Assembly (NCBI GenBank): GCA_024742475.1
Contig: JANSYI010000037.1
Span: forward strand, 16,137 to 80,136
Source of the DNA: a bacterium
Lineage (GTDB): Bacteria; Myxococcota_A; Polyangia; Nannocystales; Nannocystaceae
DNA: 64,000 bases
Direction: 5' to 3'
This document shows, piece after piece, positions 17,228-24,878 of the stretch. Within the stretch, counting starts at the first letter, position 1, and each line of letters begins with the position of its first letter. A program made the position numbers and the translations under genes. The notes below the pieces were generated by a model, which saw nothing but the letters and a program-made list of their open reading frames with translations, was not told where the DNA came from and ran no database searches.

Positions 17228-18190
17228 TCAGCCTCGTCGAAGGGCCGCCGCGGTGTCGGCGAGCGCGGCGAGGGCGAGCGCGGCGGCATCGGCCGGAAAG
17301 CTCGCGCCTCCAACGTAGGGGTGCCCCCCGCCGCCGAGTCGCTCGCACAGCGCCGCGATGTCGTGATCTCGCTCGTCGGCCGGCAGCCACGGGTTGTAGC
17401 CGACCGAGAGCTTGTGGCAGCCGTCGGGGCCTCGGCTCACGCCCACGAGGTAGCGGATCTGCGGCTGCAGGGCGTAGGCGATGAACTTGTTGTAGGAGCG
17501 CGGCGGCTGGTCGCTGAGGTCGTAGGTCGCGACGCCGTCCTCGACCCGGAGTCGCCCCCGCATCAGCTCGATGTCCTGGCGGTGCGTCTGCAGGGCTGGC
17601 TCGACGACGTCGCGGACGTAGGGGGCGCGAGCCAGCTGGGCCAAGGGCGTCTCGAGCAGGTCGGTGATGAACCGTCCGACGCGCGAGACATCGCGGTTTT
17701 GCTCCACGAAGGTCATGAGCTGCAGCGCAGGCTCGTCGAGCTCGACCGGCATCGCCGGGGTGGGGAAGGACGCGGTGTCGATGAGCTCGGCCCAGTGGAG
17801 CAGCTCGGTGAGCGCCGTGGGCTGCCAGCCGAAGCGCTCGCGCCCGATCGTCGCGATGTATCCAGTGCAGCTGGGCGCGTTCGGATCGTGGAAACGTCGG
17901 CCCGAGTCGTCGGCGTCGAAGTGTTCGCGCTGTCCGTCGAGCTGAAACGCCGAGACGTGATGGTCGAAGTACCACCCCAACCGCGGGTGTGTGCTGTAGC
18001 GGAAGTCGACGATTGCCGAGTCGTCGGCGTCGAAGTCGGCGTCGGTGAAGGGGTCGCCGGGCTGGTGCGCCTTGGGGATGTATACGAACTCCGCGTCTTC
18101 GCGGACGCATGCGCGGTAGAACGCGGTGAAGACCGCGGCGCTGGCCGCCCCGTCGAAACAGGCGGCGTGATGGAGCACGTGGACCCGCAT
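17228..18190 (-). CDS. DHH-family phosphoesterase
   Basis: The protein has 320 residues from the ATG at 18190. The N-terminus HVLHHAACFDGAASAAVFTAF carries the first metal-binding Asp. IVDFRYSTHPRLGWYFDHHVS holds the DHH signature. The C-terminal part ends with GGGGHPYVGGASFPAD, the DHHA1-type GGGH substrate loop. Relatives cleave nanoRNA, cyclic dinucleotides or pAp. The exact substrate cannot be decided; the short DHHA1 region favours a nanoRNase/pAp-phosphatase-like enzyme. It is followed by the YkgJ-type gene and probably shares its transcript. Confidence 0.85.
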   Translation of the reverse strand: MRVHVLHHAACFDGAASAAVFTAFYRACVREDAEFVYIPKAHQPGDPFTDADFDADDSAIVDFRYSTHPRLGWYFDHHVSAFQLDGQREHFDADDSGRRFHDPNAPSCTGYIATIGRERFGWQPTALTELLHWAELIDTASFPTPAMPVELDEPALQLMTFVEQNRDVSRVGRFITDLLETPLAQLARAPYVRDVVEPALQTHRQDIELMRGRLRVEDGVATYDLSDQPPRSYNKFIAYALQPQIRYLVGVSRGPDGCHKLSVGYNPWLPADERDHDIAALCERLGGGGHPYVGGASFPADAAALALAALADTAAALRRG

Positions 18191-18245
18191 CGGTGAGCGC
18201 TGGACCGTACCAGAAGGTCTCAGGGCGGGCACCTGCGCTCACGCG

Positions 18246-19052
18246 TCACAGGCGGGTCACGGCTCCGGGTTCGGCGGCGGTGACCGTGAACACGCCGGGG
18301 CGCAGCCGCTCGGCGTCGCGGCAGGGTGCGCTCGGGGCGTCCGGCGTCCACAACCATAGGGACGCGGGCAGGTGCTCGGGCGCTGCGACCAGGCCGCGAG
18401 CGGGGCGCAGATCGGCGGGTGGATACGACGACAGTAGGCAGCCGTTGCGCACGAGCATCCCCAGCGTGCTCCCATCGCTGAGCATGATCGCATCGGGGGC
18501 CTCATCGCCGCGCGTCTCGGCGAAGCGGGCGATCGCCGTGGCGAGCGCGGCTGGCTCGGCGTAGGCGTTGTGAAATCCGGTGGCGGTGTAGAGTTCGTCG
18601 AGCAGCGCGAGCAGCTGAAGCTGGCAGTCGGGTGCTCGCGCAGCGTCGCGGGCGAGGAAGGCCGGCAGCCGCCCGAGGAGCTCCGCGCGGGACGACTCGC
18701 GCAGCGGTGGGCCGGCCACGACCGCCATCCAGCGCCGAAAGCGACCGGCGCGGGGCGTCTGGGTGGAGGGGGGCCCGCCGCGGGGCGTGGAGTGGAACAA
18801 GCCCAGCGAGCACCGCGCTCCACTGCGCAGCAGGTCGCTGACGGGGTCGTCGGTCGGGCGCGCCACGGGGCGGGATTGCACGAGCGTTTCAGCGCCCATG
18901 CACCCCCCGACGCTCCACCCGTCGAGGGTGTGTGTCTCGGACGCACCGAACCCCTGCAGATGGGATGCGAACGCCGATTCGACCCAGGGACGGCCCCAGA
19001 ACGGACGATCGGGGCGGGCTTCGAGCATCGCCACGAGAGTCGGGGAGGGCAC
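18246..19052 (-). CDS. Hypothetical protein resembling a degenerate class II glutamine amidotransferase
   Basis: The 268-residue protein starts at GTG. By eye it follows the order of YafJ-type class II amidotransferases: DGWSVGG (for the usual DGWGIG), CSLGLFHSTPRG (for IAHVRRATVG), MAVVAGPP (for FAHNG), DCQLQLLALLDEL (for TDSEALFALLLD) and DAIMLSDGSTLGMLV (for LNFVLTDGE). The catalytic N-terminal Cys2 is absent in this frame and the Asn-Gly oxyanion motif is lost. If the match is right, it is an inactive member. It is divergent from the TPR lipoprotein gene and 55 bp before the DHH gene. No solid function can be given. Confidence 0.5.
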   Translation of the reverse strand: MPSPTLVAMLEARPDRPFWGRPWVESAFASHLQGFGASETHTLDGWSVGGCMGAETLVQSRPVARPTDDPVSDLLRSGARCSLGLFHSTPRGGPPSTQTPRAGRFRRWMAVVAGPPLRESSRAELLGRLPAFLARDAARAPDCQLQLLALLDELYTATGFHNAYAEPAALATAIARFAETRGDEAPDAIMLSDGSTLGMLVRNGCLLSSYPPADLRPARGLVAAPEHLPASLWLWTPDAPSAPCRDAERLRPGVFTVTAAEPGAVTRL

Positions 19053-19218
19053 ATCTAGATCATACCAGCGGCCGTTCGTCGGGCCAGCGCCGACCCGGGA
19101 CGGTGGCTTCTCCGGCTCCTGAGCGGTTGCGCGGGCGGCAGCCTCGGTCCCGCGGGTCTCGCGGCCGCTTTTTCGTCAGTTTTTCGCGGCGCCGATCCGG
19201 GATCGCTAGGGTCGCGTC

Positions 19219-20157
19219 ATGGTGTTTTCGCGTGGAGTGTCCTTGGTACGGGCCGTCGCCCACGTCGCGGTCGCGGCGGCGGTGGCGGTCGTCTCGGCGT
19301 GCGCCTCGGGGCCCGAGACGAAGAAGCCGCGGGTCAAGACCGACGCCGAGACCCACAAGCGCGCCGACAAACACTACGACGTCGCGGTGGGGTCGTTTCA
19401 CAACGGGATGTTCGCGGACGCCAAGATCCAAGTGGACAAGGCGTTGCGCGTCGACCCCGAGCATGCCGATTCGCACTACCTGCAAGGGGTCCTTCTGCTC
19501 AACGAAGGCAAGTCGATCGTCGACGCGATCGAGATCCAGCAGTGCCTGCAAGACGACGCGGCCGACCAGCAGCGCGAGAAGGCCATGGCGCTACACCGCG
19601 ACGCCGCAGACGCGTTCGAGCGGGCTGCGCAGTCGTACCCCGACGGCGCCTCGGGCCGCGGACGGGCGTACAACTCGATGTCGGTCGTCTCGTTGTTCTT
19701 TCACGAGACCGACCGCGCGGCGACCTCGGCCGAGCGAGCGCTCGCGGAGCAGTTCTACACGGACCGCTACTCCGCGCTCTCGAACCTCGGATGGGCGCAG
19801 TACCTCGCCGGCGACACCGTCAGCGCCACCGCGTCGTTGCGCCAGGCGGTGCTGATCAACCCCGACTACTGCGTCGGGCACTACCGACTGGCCCAGGTCT
19901 ACCTCGACGCGGGCCTCGATGAGCAGGCGGCCGAGCACGCCTCGGTCGTGATCGAGAACGAGAGCTGCCCGATTCAAGACGCGTGGCGGATCGCCGGGGT
20001 CGCCCGGATGCGGCTCGGAGACGAGCATGGTGGGATCTCCAGCCTGCAAAACTGCGTGGAGCTCGCACCTCGGAGCTGCCAAGCCGAGGACTGCCGCCAG
20101 CTGCTGGGTCCCGCGAATAAAGGGAAATCGCAGATGGCATTGCAGACCGCGCAGTAG
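19219..20157 (+). CDS. TPR lipoprotein, PilF/PilW/Tgl-like
   Basis: The protein has 312 residues. A signal peptide with lipobox VSAC puts the lipidated Cys near residue 31. Several TPR units follow, such as HYDVAVGSFHNGMFADAKIQVDKALRVDPEHADSHY and GHYRLAQVYLDAGLDEQAAEHASVV (parts quoted). PilF/PilW/Tgl proteins are TPR outer-membrane lipoproteins that help assemble the type IV pilus secretin. A RodZ-like gene follows, as pilF-rodZ do in many proteobacteria, which supports the call. Five Cys in the last third (ESCPIQD, LQNCVEL, RSCQAEDCRQ) are unusual for the family. A role in pilus assembly is inferred. Confidence 0.68.
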   Translation: MVFSRGVSLVRAVAHVAVAAAVAVVSACASGPETKKPRVKTDAETHKRADKHYDVAVGSFHNGMFADAKIQVDKALRVDPEHADSHYLQGVLLLNEGKSIVDAIEIQQCLQDDAADQQREKAMALHRDAADAFERAAQSYPDGASGRGRAYNSMSVVSLFFHETDRAATSAERALAEQFYTDRYSALSNLGWAQYLAGDTVSATASLRQAVLINPDYCVGHYRLAQVYLDAGLDEQAAEHASVVIENESCPIQDAWRIAGVARMRLGDEHGGISSLQNCVELAPRSCQAEDCRQLLGPANKGKSQMALQTAQ

Positions 20158-20233
20158 GCTCGCGTCGGCGCAGTCGTCTTTTGCATGCGTGCCGCTTGCG
20201 GGCCGGGCGTTCAGCGGGCAACACTTCGCCGCG

Positions 20234-20914
20234 ATGCAGCACGCAGAAACGAGCCGGTTGCGCGTGGTCGCCGCGGCTGCGACGGACGCTCGTCGCGACG
20301 ACGGCGGTGCCGAGGCTTCGGCCGGCTCCCTCGCGGGCGGCCCCGACCCGGTCGATGGGGTCCCCTCGCCGGGGCGCTACATCAAGGAACAACGTACGCG
20401 CCAAGGCATGAGCATCGACCAGCTTGCCGCGGCCACCAAGATCCCTCGCACGAGCTTGGAGCTGCTCGAGGCCGACGAACACGAGGGGCTGCCCGGCCCC
20501 GTCTTCGTCAAGGGGTTCTTGCGCTGCTGCGCCCGAGCGCTGGGACTCGAGCCCGAGGTCGTCATGGAGCTGGTCTACGATCGCGAGCGAGAGCTGCTCG
20601 TCGCGCGTCGTCGTGAGCGCCCAGTCTCCACCGCGGCGGCGGCTCCCCAGGCCCCGCGCAGCGAGCCCGCCCCGCGCAGCGGCCAAGAGCCTCAGGCCTC
20701 CGACGCTGCAGCACCCGAGCCCGCCTCCGATGCGAGCTCGGCTGCCGGGGCCCCCGGCGCGCCCGATGCGATGAATCTCTTCGCGGGCCTGCGGCGGGTC
20801 GTGGGCAGCGGGGGCGTCTCGATGATGCTCTGGTTCGTCGTCGCGCTGTTCGTCGCGATGGTGATGATGGCCGCGTTCAACATGCTCGGCATCTCTCCGA
20901 GCGGTCCGACCTGA
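20234..20914 (+). CDS. RodZ-like HTH protein with C-terminal membrane anchor
   Basis: The protein has 226 residues from the ATG at 20234. An Ala-rich N-terminus leads to the RodZ-type helix-turn-helix (about residues 45-110: PGRYIKEQRTRQGMSIDQLAAATKI, then LPGPVFVKGFLRCCARALGLEP). An Ala/Pro-rich linker follows, then one membrane segment near the C-terminus (SMMLWFVVALFVAMVMMAAFNML). True RodZ has the HTH inside the cell binding MreB, one TM and a periplasmic domain; here almost nothing follows the TM, so this is a short variant. It may shape the cell or regulate its TPR neighbour. Confidence 0.75.
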   Translation: MQHAETSRLRVVAAAATDARRDDGGAEASAGSLAGGPDPVDGVPSPGRYIKEQRTRQGMSIDQLAAATKIPRTSLELLEADEHEGLPGPVFVKGFLRCCARALGLEPEVVMELVYDRERELLVARRRERPVSTAAAAPQAPRSEPAPRSGQEPQASDAAAPEPASDASSAAGAPGAPDAMNLFAGLRRVVGSGGVSMMLWFVVALFVAMVMMAAFNMLGISPSGPT

Positions 20915-20952
20915 AGCGCCCGTAGGCCTGCTGGTATCCTCCGCGCGCCACG

Positions 20953-22314
20953 ATGGTGACGACGCGTACCCGCAAGATTCGGATCCTGCACGCGCTGCTG
21001 CGCGCGGGGGACAAGCGGCGGCTGCGGCGGACGCTCGAGCGCCTCGACGACGTCGAGGTCGCCGGTCAGCTCGACAACCTCGACACCGACGACCAGCTCA
21101 CCGTCCTGCGGATCGTCGCGGCGCCGCGTCGGGCGGAGATCATCGCCGCGATGCGCTACGAGAGCGCCGCGGGGCTCGTCGCAGCGCTCGCGCCCGAGGA
21201 GGCGGCGAGCCTCGTCGATGACCTCGACGCCGACGACGCCGTCGACATCCTCGGCTACCTGCCCGAGGGAGCGCTCAGCGGCATCCTCAAGCAGCTCGAC
21301 CGCCAGGACGCGGACGAGATCGAGGACCTGCTCGCCTATGACGAGGAGACGGCCGGCGGCCTCATGTCGCCGCAGTTCTTCTCGTGCTCTCCGCAGGCCA
21401 CCGTCGCCGACGCGATGGCGGTGATTCAGTCGTCCGAGGAGCAGCCCGAGACCGCGTTCTACGTCTACGTGTGCGACGAGGACGACCACCTCCTGGGGGT
21501 CTGCTCGCTGCGCATGCTGGTGATCTCCCGCCCCGACCAGCCGCTGCGCGACATCATGTTCACCGAGGTCAGCACGGTGAACGCCGACACGGACCAAGAG
21601 GACGTGGCGGAGATGGTCAGCCGCTACGACCTCGTCGCGGTGCCCGTGGTCGACGACCAGCGACGCCTGATCGGGGTCGTCGACGTCGACGACGTGGTCG
21701 ACGTCATCCGCGAAGAGGCCACGGAGGACATCCTCAAGATGGCCGGCGCCGGTGAAGACCTCGCCGACGCGCGCTCGTTCTTGGGGGCGCTCAAGGTCCG
21801 GTGGCGGTGGCTCATGGCGGCCGCAGTCGGGGGCACCGCCGCGGCGCTCAGCCTCAGCGGGTTCGACGCGCTCCTCGCCACGGTGCCCGCGCTGGCGTTC
21901 TTCATGCCCGTCGTCGCCGCGATGGGAGGAAACATCGGCATCCAAAGCTCCACCATCGTGGTGCGCGGCTTGGCGGTCGGGTACATCGAGGCTGACCGCG
22001 TGCGCCGTCTGGTCGTCCGCGAGGTCGGCCTCGGCGTCGTGATGGGCATGCTGTTCGGAGTGCTCATCGGCTCGGTCTCCATGGGCGTCGCCGAGGCCGG
22101 GACCGACCCGCTGCGCCTGGGCACCGTGGTCGCGCTCGGGACGGCGGGGTCGATGACGATCGCGGCTGCGGTTGGCACGAGCACCCCGCTGCTGCTCGAT
22201 CGGCTCGACATCGACCCGGCGGTCGCGACAGGGCCCTTCGTCACCACCTCGGTCGACATCGCGGGCTTGCTCTTCTACTTCTGGCTCGCCTCGGTCCTGC
22301 TGGGGATCACGTGA
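20953..22314 (+). CDS. mgtE: MgtE-family magnesium transporter
   Basis: The 453-residue protein has the full family order: an N-domain of helical repeats (1-130, LVAALAPEEAASLVDDLDADDAVDIL), two CBS domains (about 135-255, ETAGGLMSPQFFSCSP and DLVAVPVVDDQRRLIGVVDVDD), then five membrane helices (about 285-453). The pore signature FFMPVVAAMGGNIGIQSS and the conserved acidic site in DPAVATGPFVTTSVDIAGL are both intact. MgtE is a Mg2+-gated channel whose N and CBS domains sense cytoplasmic Mg2+. The gap upstream is only 38 bp, so there is no room for an M-box riboswitch. Its stop overlaps the recO start by 4 bp. Confidence 0.95.
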   Translation: MVTTRTRKIRILHALLRAGDKRRLRRTLERLDDVEVAGQLDNLDTDDQLTVLRIVAAPRRAEIIAAMRYESAAGLVAALAPEEAASLVDDLDADDAVDILGYLPEGALSGILKQLDRQDADEIEDLLAYDEETAGGLMSPQFFSCSPQATVADAMAVIQSSEEQPETAFYVYVCDEDDHLLGVCSLRMLVISRPDQPLRDIMFTEVSTVNADTDQEDVAEMVSRYDLVAVPVVDDQRRLIGVVDVDDVVDVIREEATEDILKMAGAGEDLADARSFLGALKVRWRWLMAAAVGGTAAALSLSGFDALLATVPALAFFMPVVAAMGGNIGIQSSTIVVRGLAVGYIEADRVRRLVVREVGLGVVMGMLFGVLIGSVSMGVAEAGTDPLRLGTVVALGTAGSMTIAAAVGTSTPLLLDRLDIDPAVATGPFVTTSVDIAGLLFYFWLASVLLGIT

Positions 22315-23099
22315 GCCAGGCCCGCACGCCGGCGGTCGTGCTGCAGGCCTCGCCGCTGGGCGAAGCGGATCTGATGGTCGTGCTGCTGACGCCGGATCTG
22401 GGCAAGATCCGCACGGCGGCGAAGAACGCCCGGAACTCCAAGCGACGCTTTGCTGGAGGCCTGCCCGCGGGCGCGCTGGGGGAGGCGACCGTGAGCCGGC
22501 GGCGGGAGGGAGCGATGTGGAGGCTCGACGCGTTCCGCTCGGTGGCCGAGGTCAGCGGTCTGGGTCGAGATCTCACCCGCTTCGCATACGTGAACTACCT
22601 GTGCGAGCTGACCGACGTGCTGGTCGTCGAGCCCGAGCCCGAAGCGCGGAGGTTCGCGGCGCTGGCGGAGGCCGTGGGGGAGACCCTGCGCAGCACCCCA
22701 CGGCCGGCGGTCATGCGTCGGTTCGAGCTCCGCCTGCTCGACTCGCTGGGGCTGTTGCCCGCGCTCGACCACTGCTGCGTGTGCGGCGAGCCCACCAGCG
22801 CGTCGGAGATCGCGTTCTCTTCGGGTCGCGGCGGCACGCTGTGCGTCGTGCACGGGGCAGGGTCCCCGCGGGTGCCCGCGCAGACCCTCGCGCTGGCGAT
22901 TGCGCTGCAGCGCGACGACGACCCCGAGTCCGCCTGGGACGCGGCGTCGGCGGCGAGCCCCGCGGTGCGCCGAGCGCTTCGAGACCTCGTGCAATCCGTC
23001 GTGCGCCCGCAGCTGCGTCGGCCCCTGCGCTCGCTGGAATTCCTGGCCGCGCTCACCCCACGCGGCGCGGTGAATCGCACGCCCGGCGACGCGCCGTGA
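22311..23099 (+). CDS. recO: DNA repair protein RecO
   Basis: The protein has 262 residues and starts at the GTG that overlaps the mgtE stop. The N-terminal OB fold shows TPAVVLQASPLGEADLMVVLLTPDLGKIRTAAKNARNSKRRF (start and end typical of RecO_N). The helical C-terminal domain contains the zinc site CCVCGEP...LCVVHG, with the last ligand His instead of the usual Cys. RecO loads RecA onto SSB-coated single-stranded DNA together with RecR. Length is normal. Confidence 0.9.
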   Translation: MSQARTPAVVLQASPLGEADLMVVLLTPDLGKIRTAAKNARNSKRRFAGGLPAGALGEATVSRRREGAMWRLDAFRSVAEVSGLGRDLTRFAYVNYLCELTDVLVVEPEPEARRFAALAEAVGETLRSTPRPAVMRRFELRLLDSLGLLPALDHCCVCGEPTSASEIAFSSGRGGTLCVVHGAGSPRVPAQTLALAIALQRDDDPESAWDAASAASPAVRRALRDLVQSVVRPQLRRPLRSLEFLAALTPRGAVNRTPGDAP

Positions 23100-23174
23100 T
23101 CACCGTCTCGGCGCGTGTCGGGCGGTCCCAAACCCGAGGTTGCGGACCGGAGCGTTGTGGTAGGTTTCCCGGCC

Positions 23175-24878
23175 GTGTCGCACCGCAACACCGAAGGGCG
23201 CTCGCGCCCCCTGCCGCGCCGTCTCCTGACGGCGACGCTGCTCGCGGGCGTCCTCGGCGGGTGTAACGACCCCAACACCGGCATCGACGCGCCGGTCGAC
23301 AACTTCTTCTTTCCCGAGGGGCTGCTCCTCGACCCGCGCACGCCCGAGGGCGACGCCGAGCCCGAGGCGGCGAAGTACCTGTTCGTCTCCAACGGCAACA
23401 ACGACCTCAACTACAACGGTGGCTCGGTCACGGTCATCGACCTCGAGGCGTTCTTCGAGGCGTGGTCGGACACGCGCGTCGACGCCGAGGGCAACGAGGT
23501 CCCCACCTACGAGCCGTACCCGTACTGCGAGGGCCCCGGGGAGCGTTGCGTGCTCGACGTCGGCGCCCGGACCACCGACGACTTTCCGTGTCGACGCCTC
23601 GGCCTGCTGCCGCAGGTCGTCGAGTGCGACGAGGCCCCGTTCGTGGTCGACGGGGTGCGGCTGGGCGACTTCTCCACGCACATTGCGGCCTCCAAGGAGC
23701 CCAGCGGGACGCCGCGCCTTTGGATCCCCGTGCGGGGCGACCCGAGCGTCACCTTCATCGACGTCAAGGGGTCGCTGCCGGGTCCGCCCGACCTCGACTG
23801 CGGACAGCGGCAGGTCGACGGCGAGGCCGACGACCGGTCGCGGTGCGCCGACGAGCACCGCCTGACGCACCTGCGCAACGATCGATCGCTCGACGAGCTG
23901 CCCCGCGAGCCCTTCAACGTGCACGTCAGCGAGTCCGAGGACTACCGCTACGCGTTCATCGCCCACGCCTCGGGCCCGGCCCTGTCGATCATCGATCTCG
24001 ACGGCCTCTCGGGCGACGACAGCCAGCCGGCGATCGTCGACATCAACAACATCTTCAGCCCGACGATCGGCACCGTGCTCAGCGGCGGTTTCGGCCTCGC
24101 GACACGGCCCTGCGGCGCCTGCGGGGTCGAGGGCGAGGAGGAGGACCCGGGTTTCAACCAGCCCGACGTCACGCAGGGCTGCACGCGGCCGCTGGTCTAC
24201 AGCTCGCTGCGATTCCAGCTGCTCGCCACCAGCTTCACCGCCTCGGGCATCGACCCCGACGCGCTGCCCTCGGGCGCGGTGGAGCGCGACGGCTGCGAGG
24301 ACGCGCAGGGCAACTACCTCGGCCCCTTCTGCGCCACGCCCGATCAGGTCGGGCAGGAGTGCGCCATCCTGTGCGAGCCCCAGGTTCGCAACGTCGTTCG
24401 CTTTCCCGTGGGCGGGGTCGACCCGCTCTCGACTGTCAGCGGCGAGGCGCTGGGGGACGTGCACTTCGGCGACGCGTGCGGCGACGAACTCTACGTGCTG
24501 CAGACCAACCCCGGCGCGCTGCTGCGGCTCGACACGTCGCTCGACGGCGGCGAGCCGCTCGACATCCCCGCCGGGCGTCCCATCGAGGTGTGCGACCAGC
24601 CCACGCGCTTTCAGATTTGGGAGGACGAGGGGCTGGCGTTCGTCGCCTGCTTTCAGGCCGCCTACGTCTACGTGGTCGATCTGCGGGCCGAGCAGGTCGT
24701 CGACACCGTCATCACCGGCACCGGGCCGCACGACCTGGTCTTCGATGAACTCCGCGGCATGCTCTACGTCGCCAACTTGCTCGAGGGTTCGGTCAGCGTG
24801 ATCGACGTCGGGCTCGACCGACCGACGCGCTTCAAGGAAGTCGCCCGTATCGGCCTGCAGGAGCCGTTCAGCCGATGA
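23175..24878 (+). CDS. Beta-propeller-like lipoprotein
   Basis: I start it at the GTG at 23175, which gives a short basic leader (RPLPRRLLTATLLAGVLGGC) with lipobox LGGC; 567 residues. The body holds repeats typical of YncE/YVTN-type propellers: KYLFVSNGNNDLNYNGGSVTVIDL near the start and VYVVDLRAEQVVDTVITGTG then MLYVANLLEGSVSVIDV at the end. At least fourteen Cys suggest disulfides. Its stop overlaps the start of the next lipoprotein gene (ATGA), so the pair is co-translated. It is probably an outer-membrane or surface protein. Function is unknown. Confidence 0.7.
   Translation: MSHRNTEGRSRPLPRRLLTATLLAGVLGGCNDPNTGIDAPVDNFFFPEGLLLDPRTPEGDAEPEAAKYLFVSNGNNDLNYNGGSVTVIDLEAFFEAWSDTRVDAEGNEVPTYEPYPYCEGPGERCVLDVGARTTDDFPCRRLGLLPQVVECDEAPFVVDGVRLGDFSTHIAASKEPSGTPRLWIPVRGDPSVTFIDVKGSLPGPPDLDCGQRQVDGEADDRSRCADEHRLTHLRNDRSLDELPREPFNVHVSESEDYRYAFIAHASGPALSIIDLDGLSGDDSQPAIVDINNIFSPTIGTVLSGGFGLATRPCGACGVEGEEEDPGFNQPDVTQGCTRPLVYSSLRFQLLATSFTASGIDPDALPSGAVERDGCEDAQGNYLGPFCATPDQVGQECAILCEPQVRNVVRFPVGGVDPLSTVSGEALGDVHFGDACGDELYVLQTNPGALLRLDTSLDGGEPLDIPAGRPIEVCDQPTRFQIWEDEGLAFVACFQAAYVYVVDLRAEQVVDTVITGTGPHDLVFDELRGMLYVANLLEGSVSVIDVGLDRPTRFKEVARIGLQEPFSR

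Noticed and set aside
20915..20952. M-box magnesium riboswitch before mgtE
   Set aside because: The gap is only 38 bp, too short for the element.
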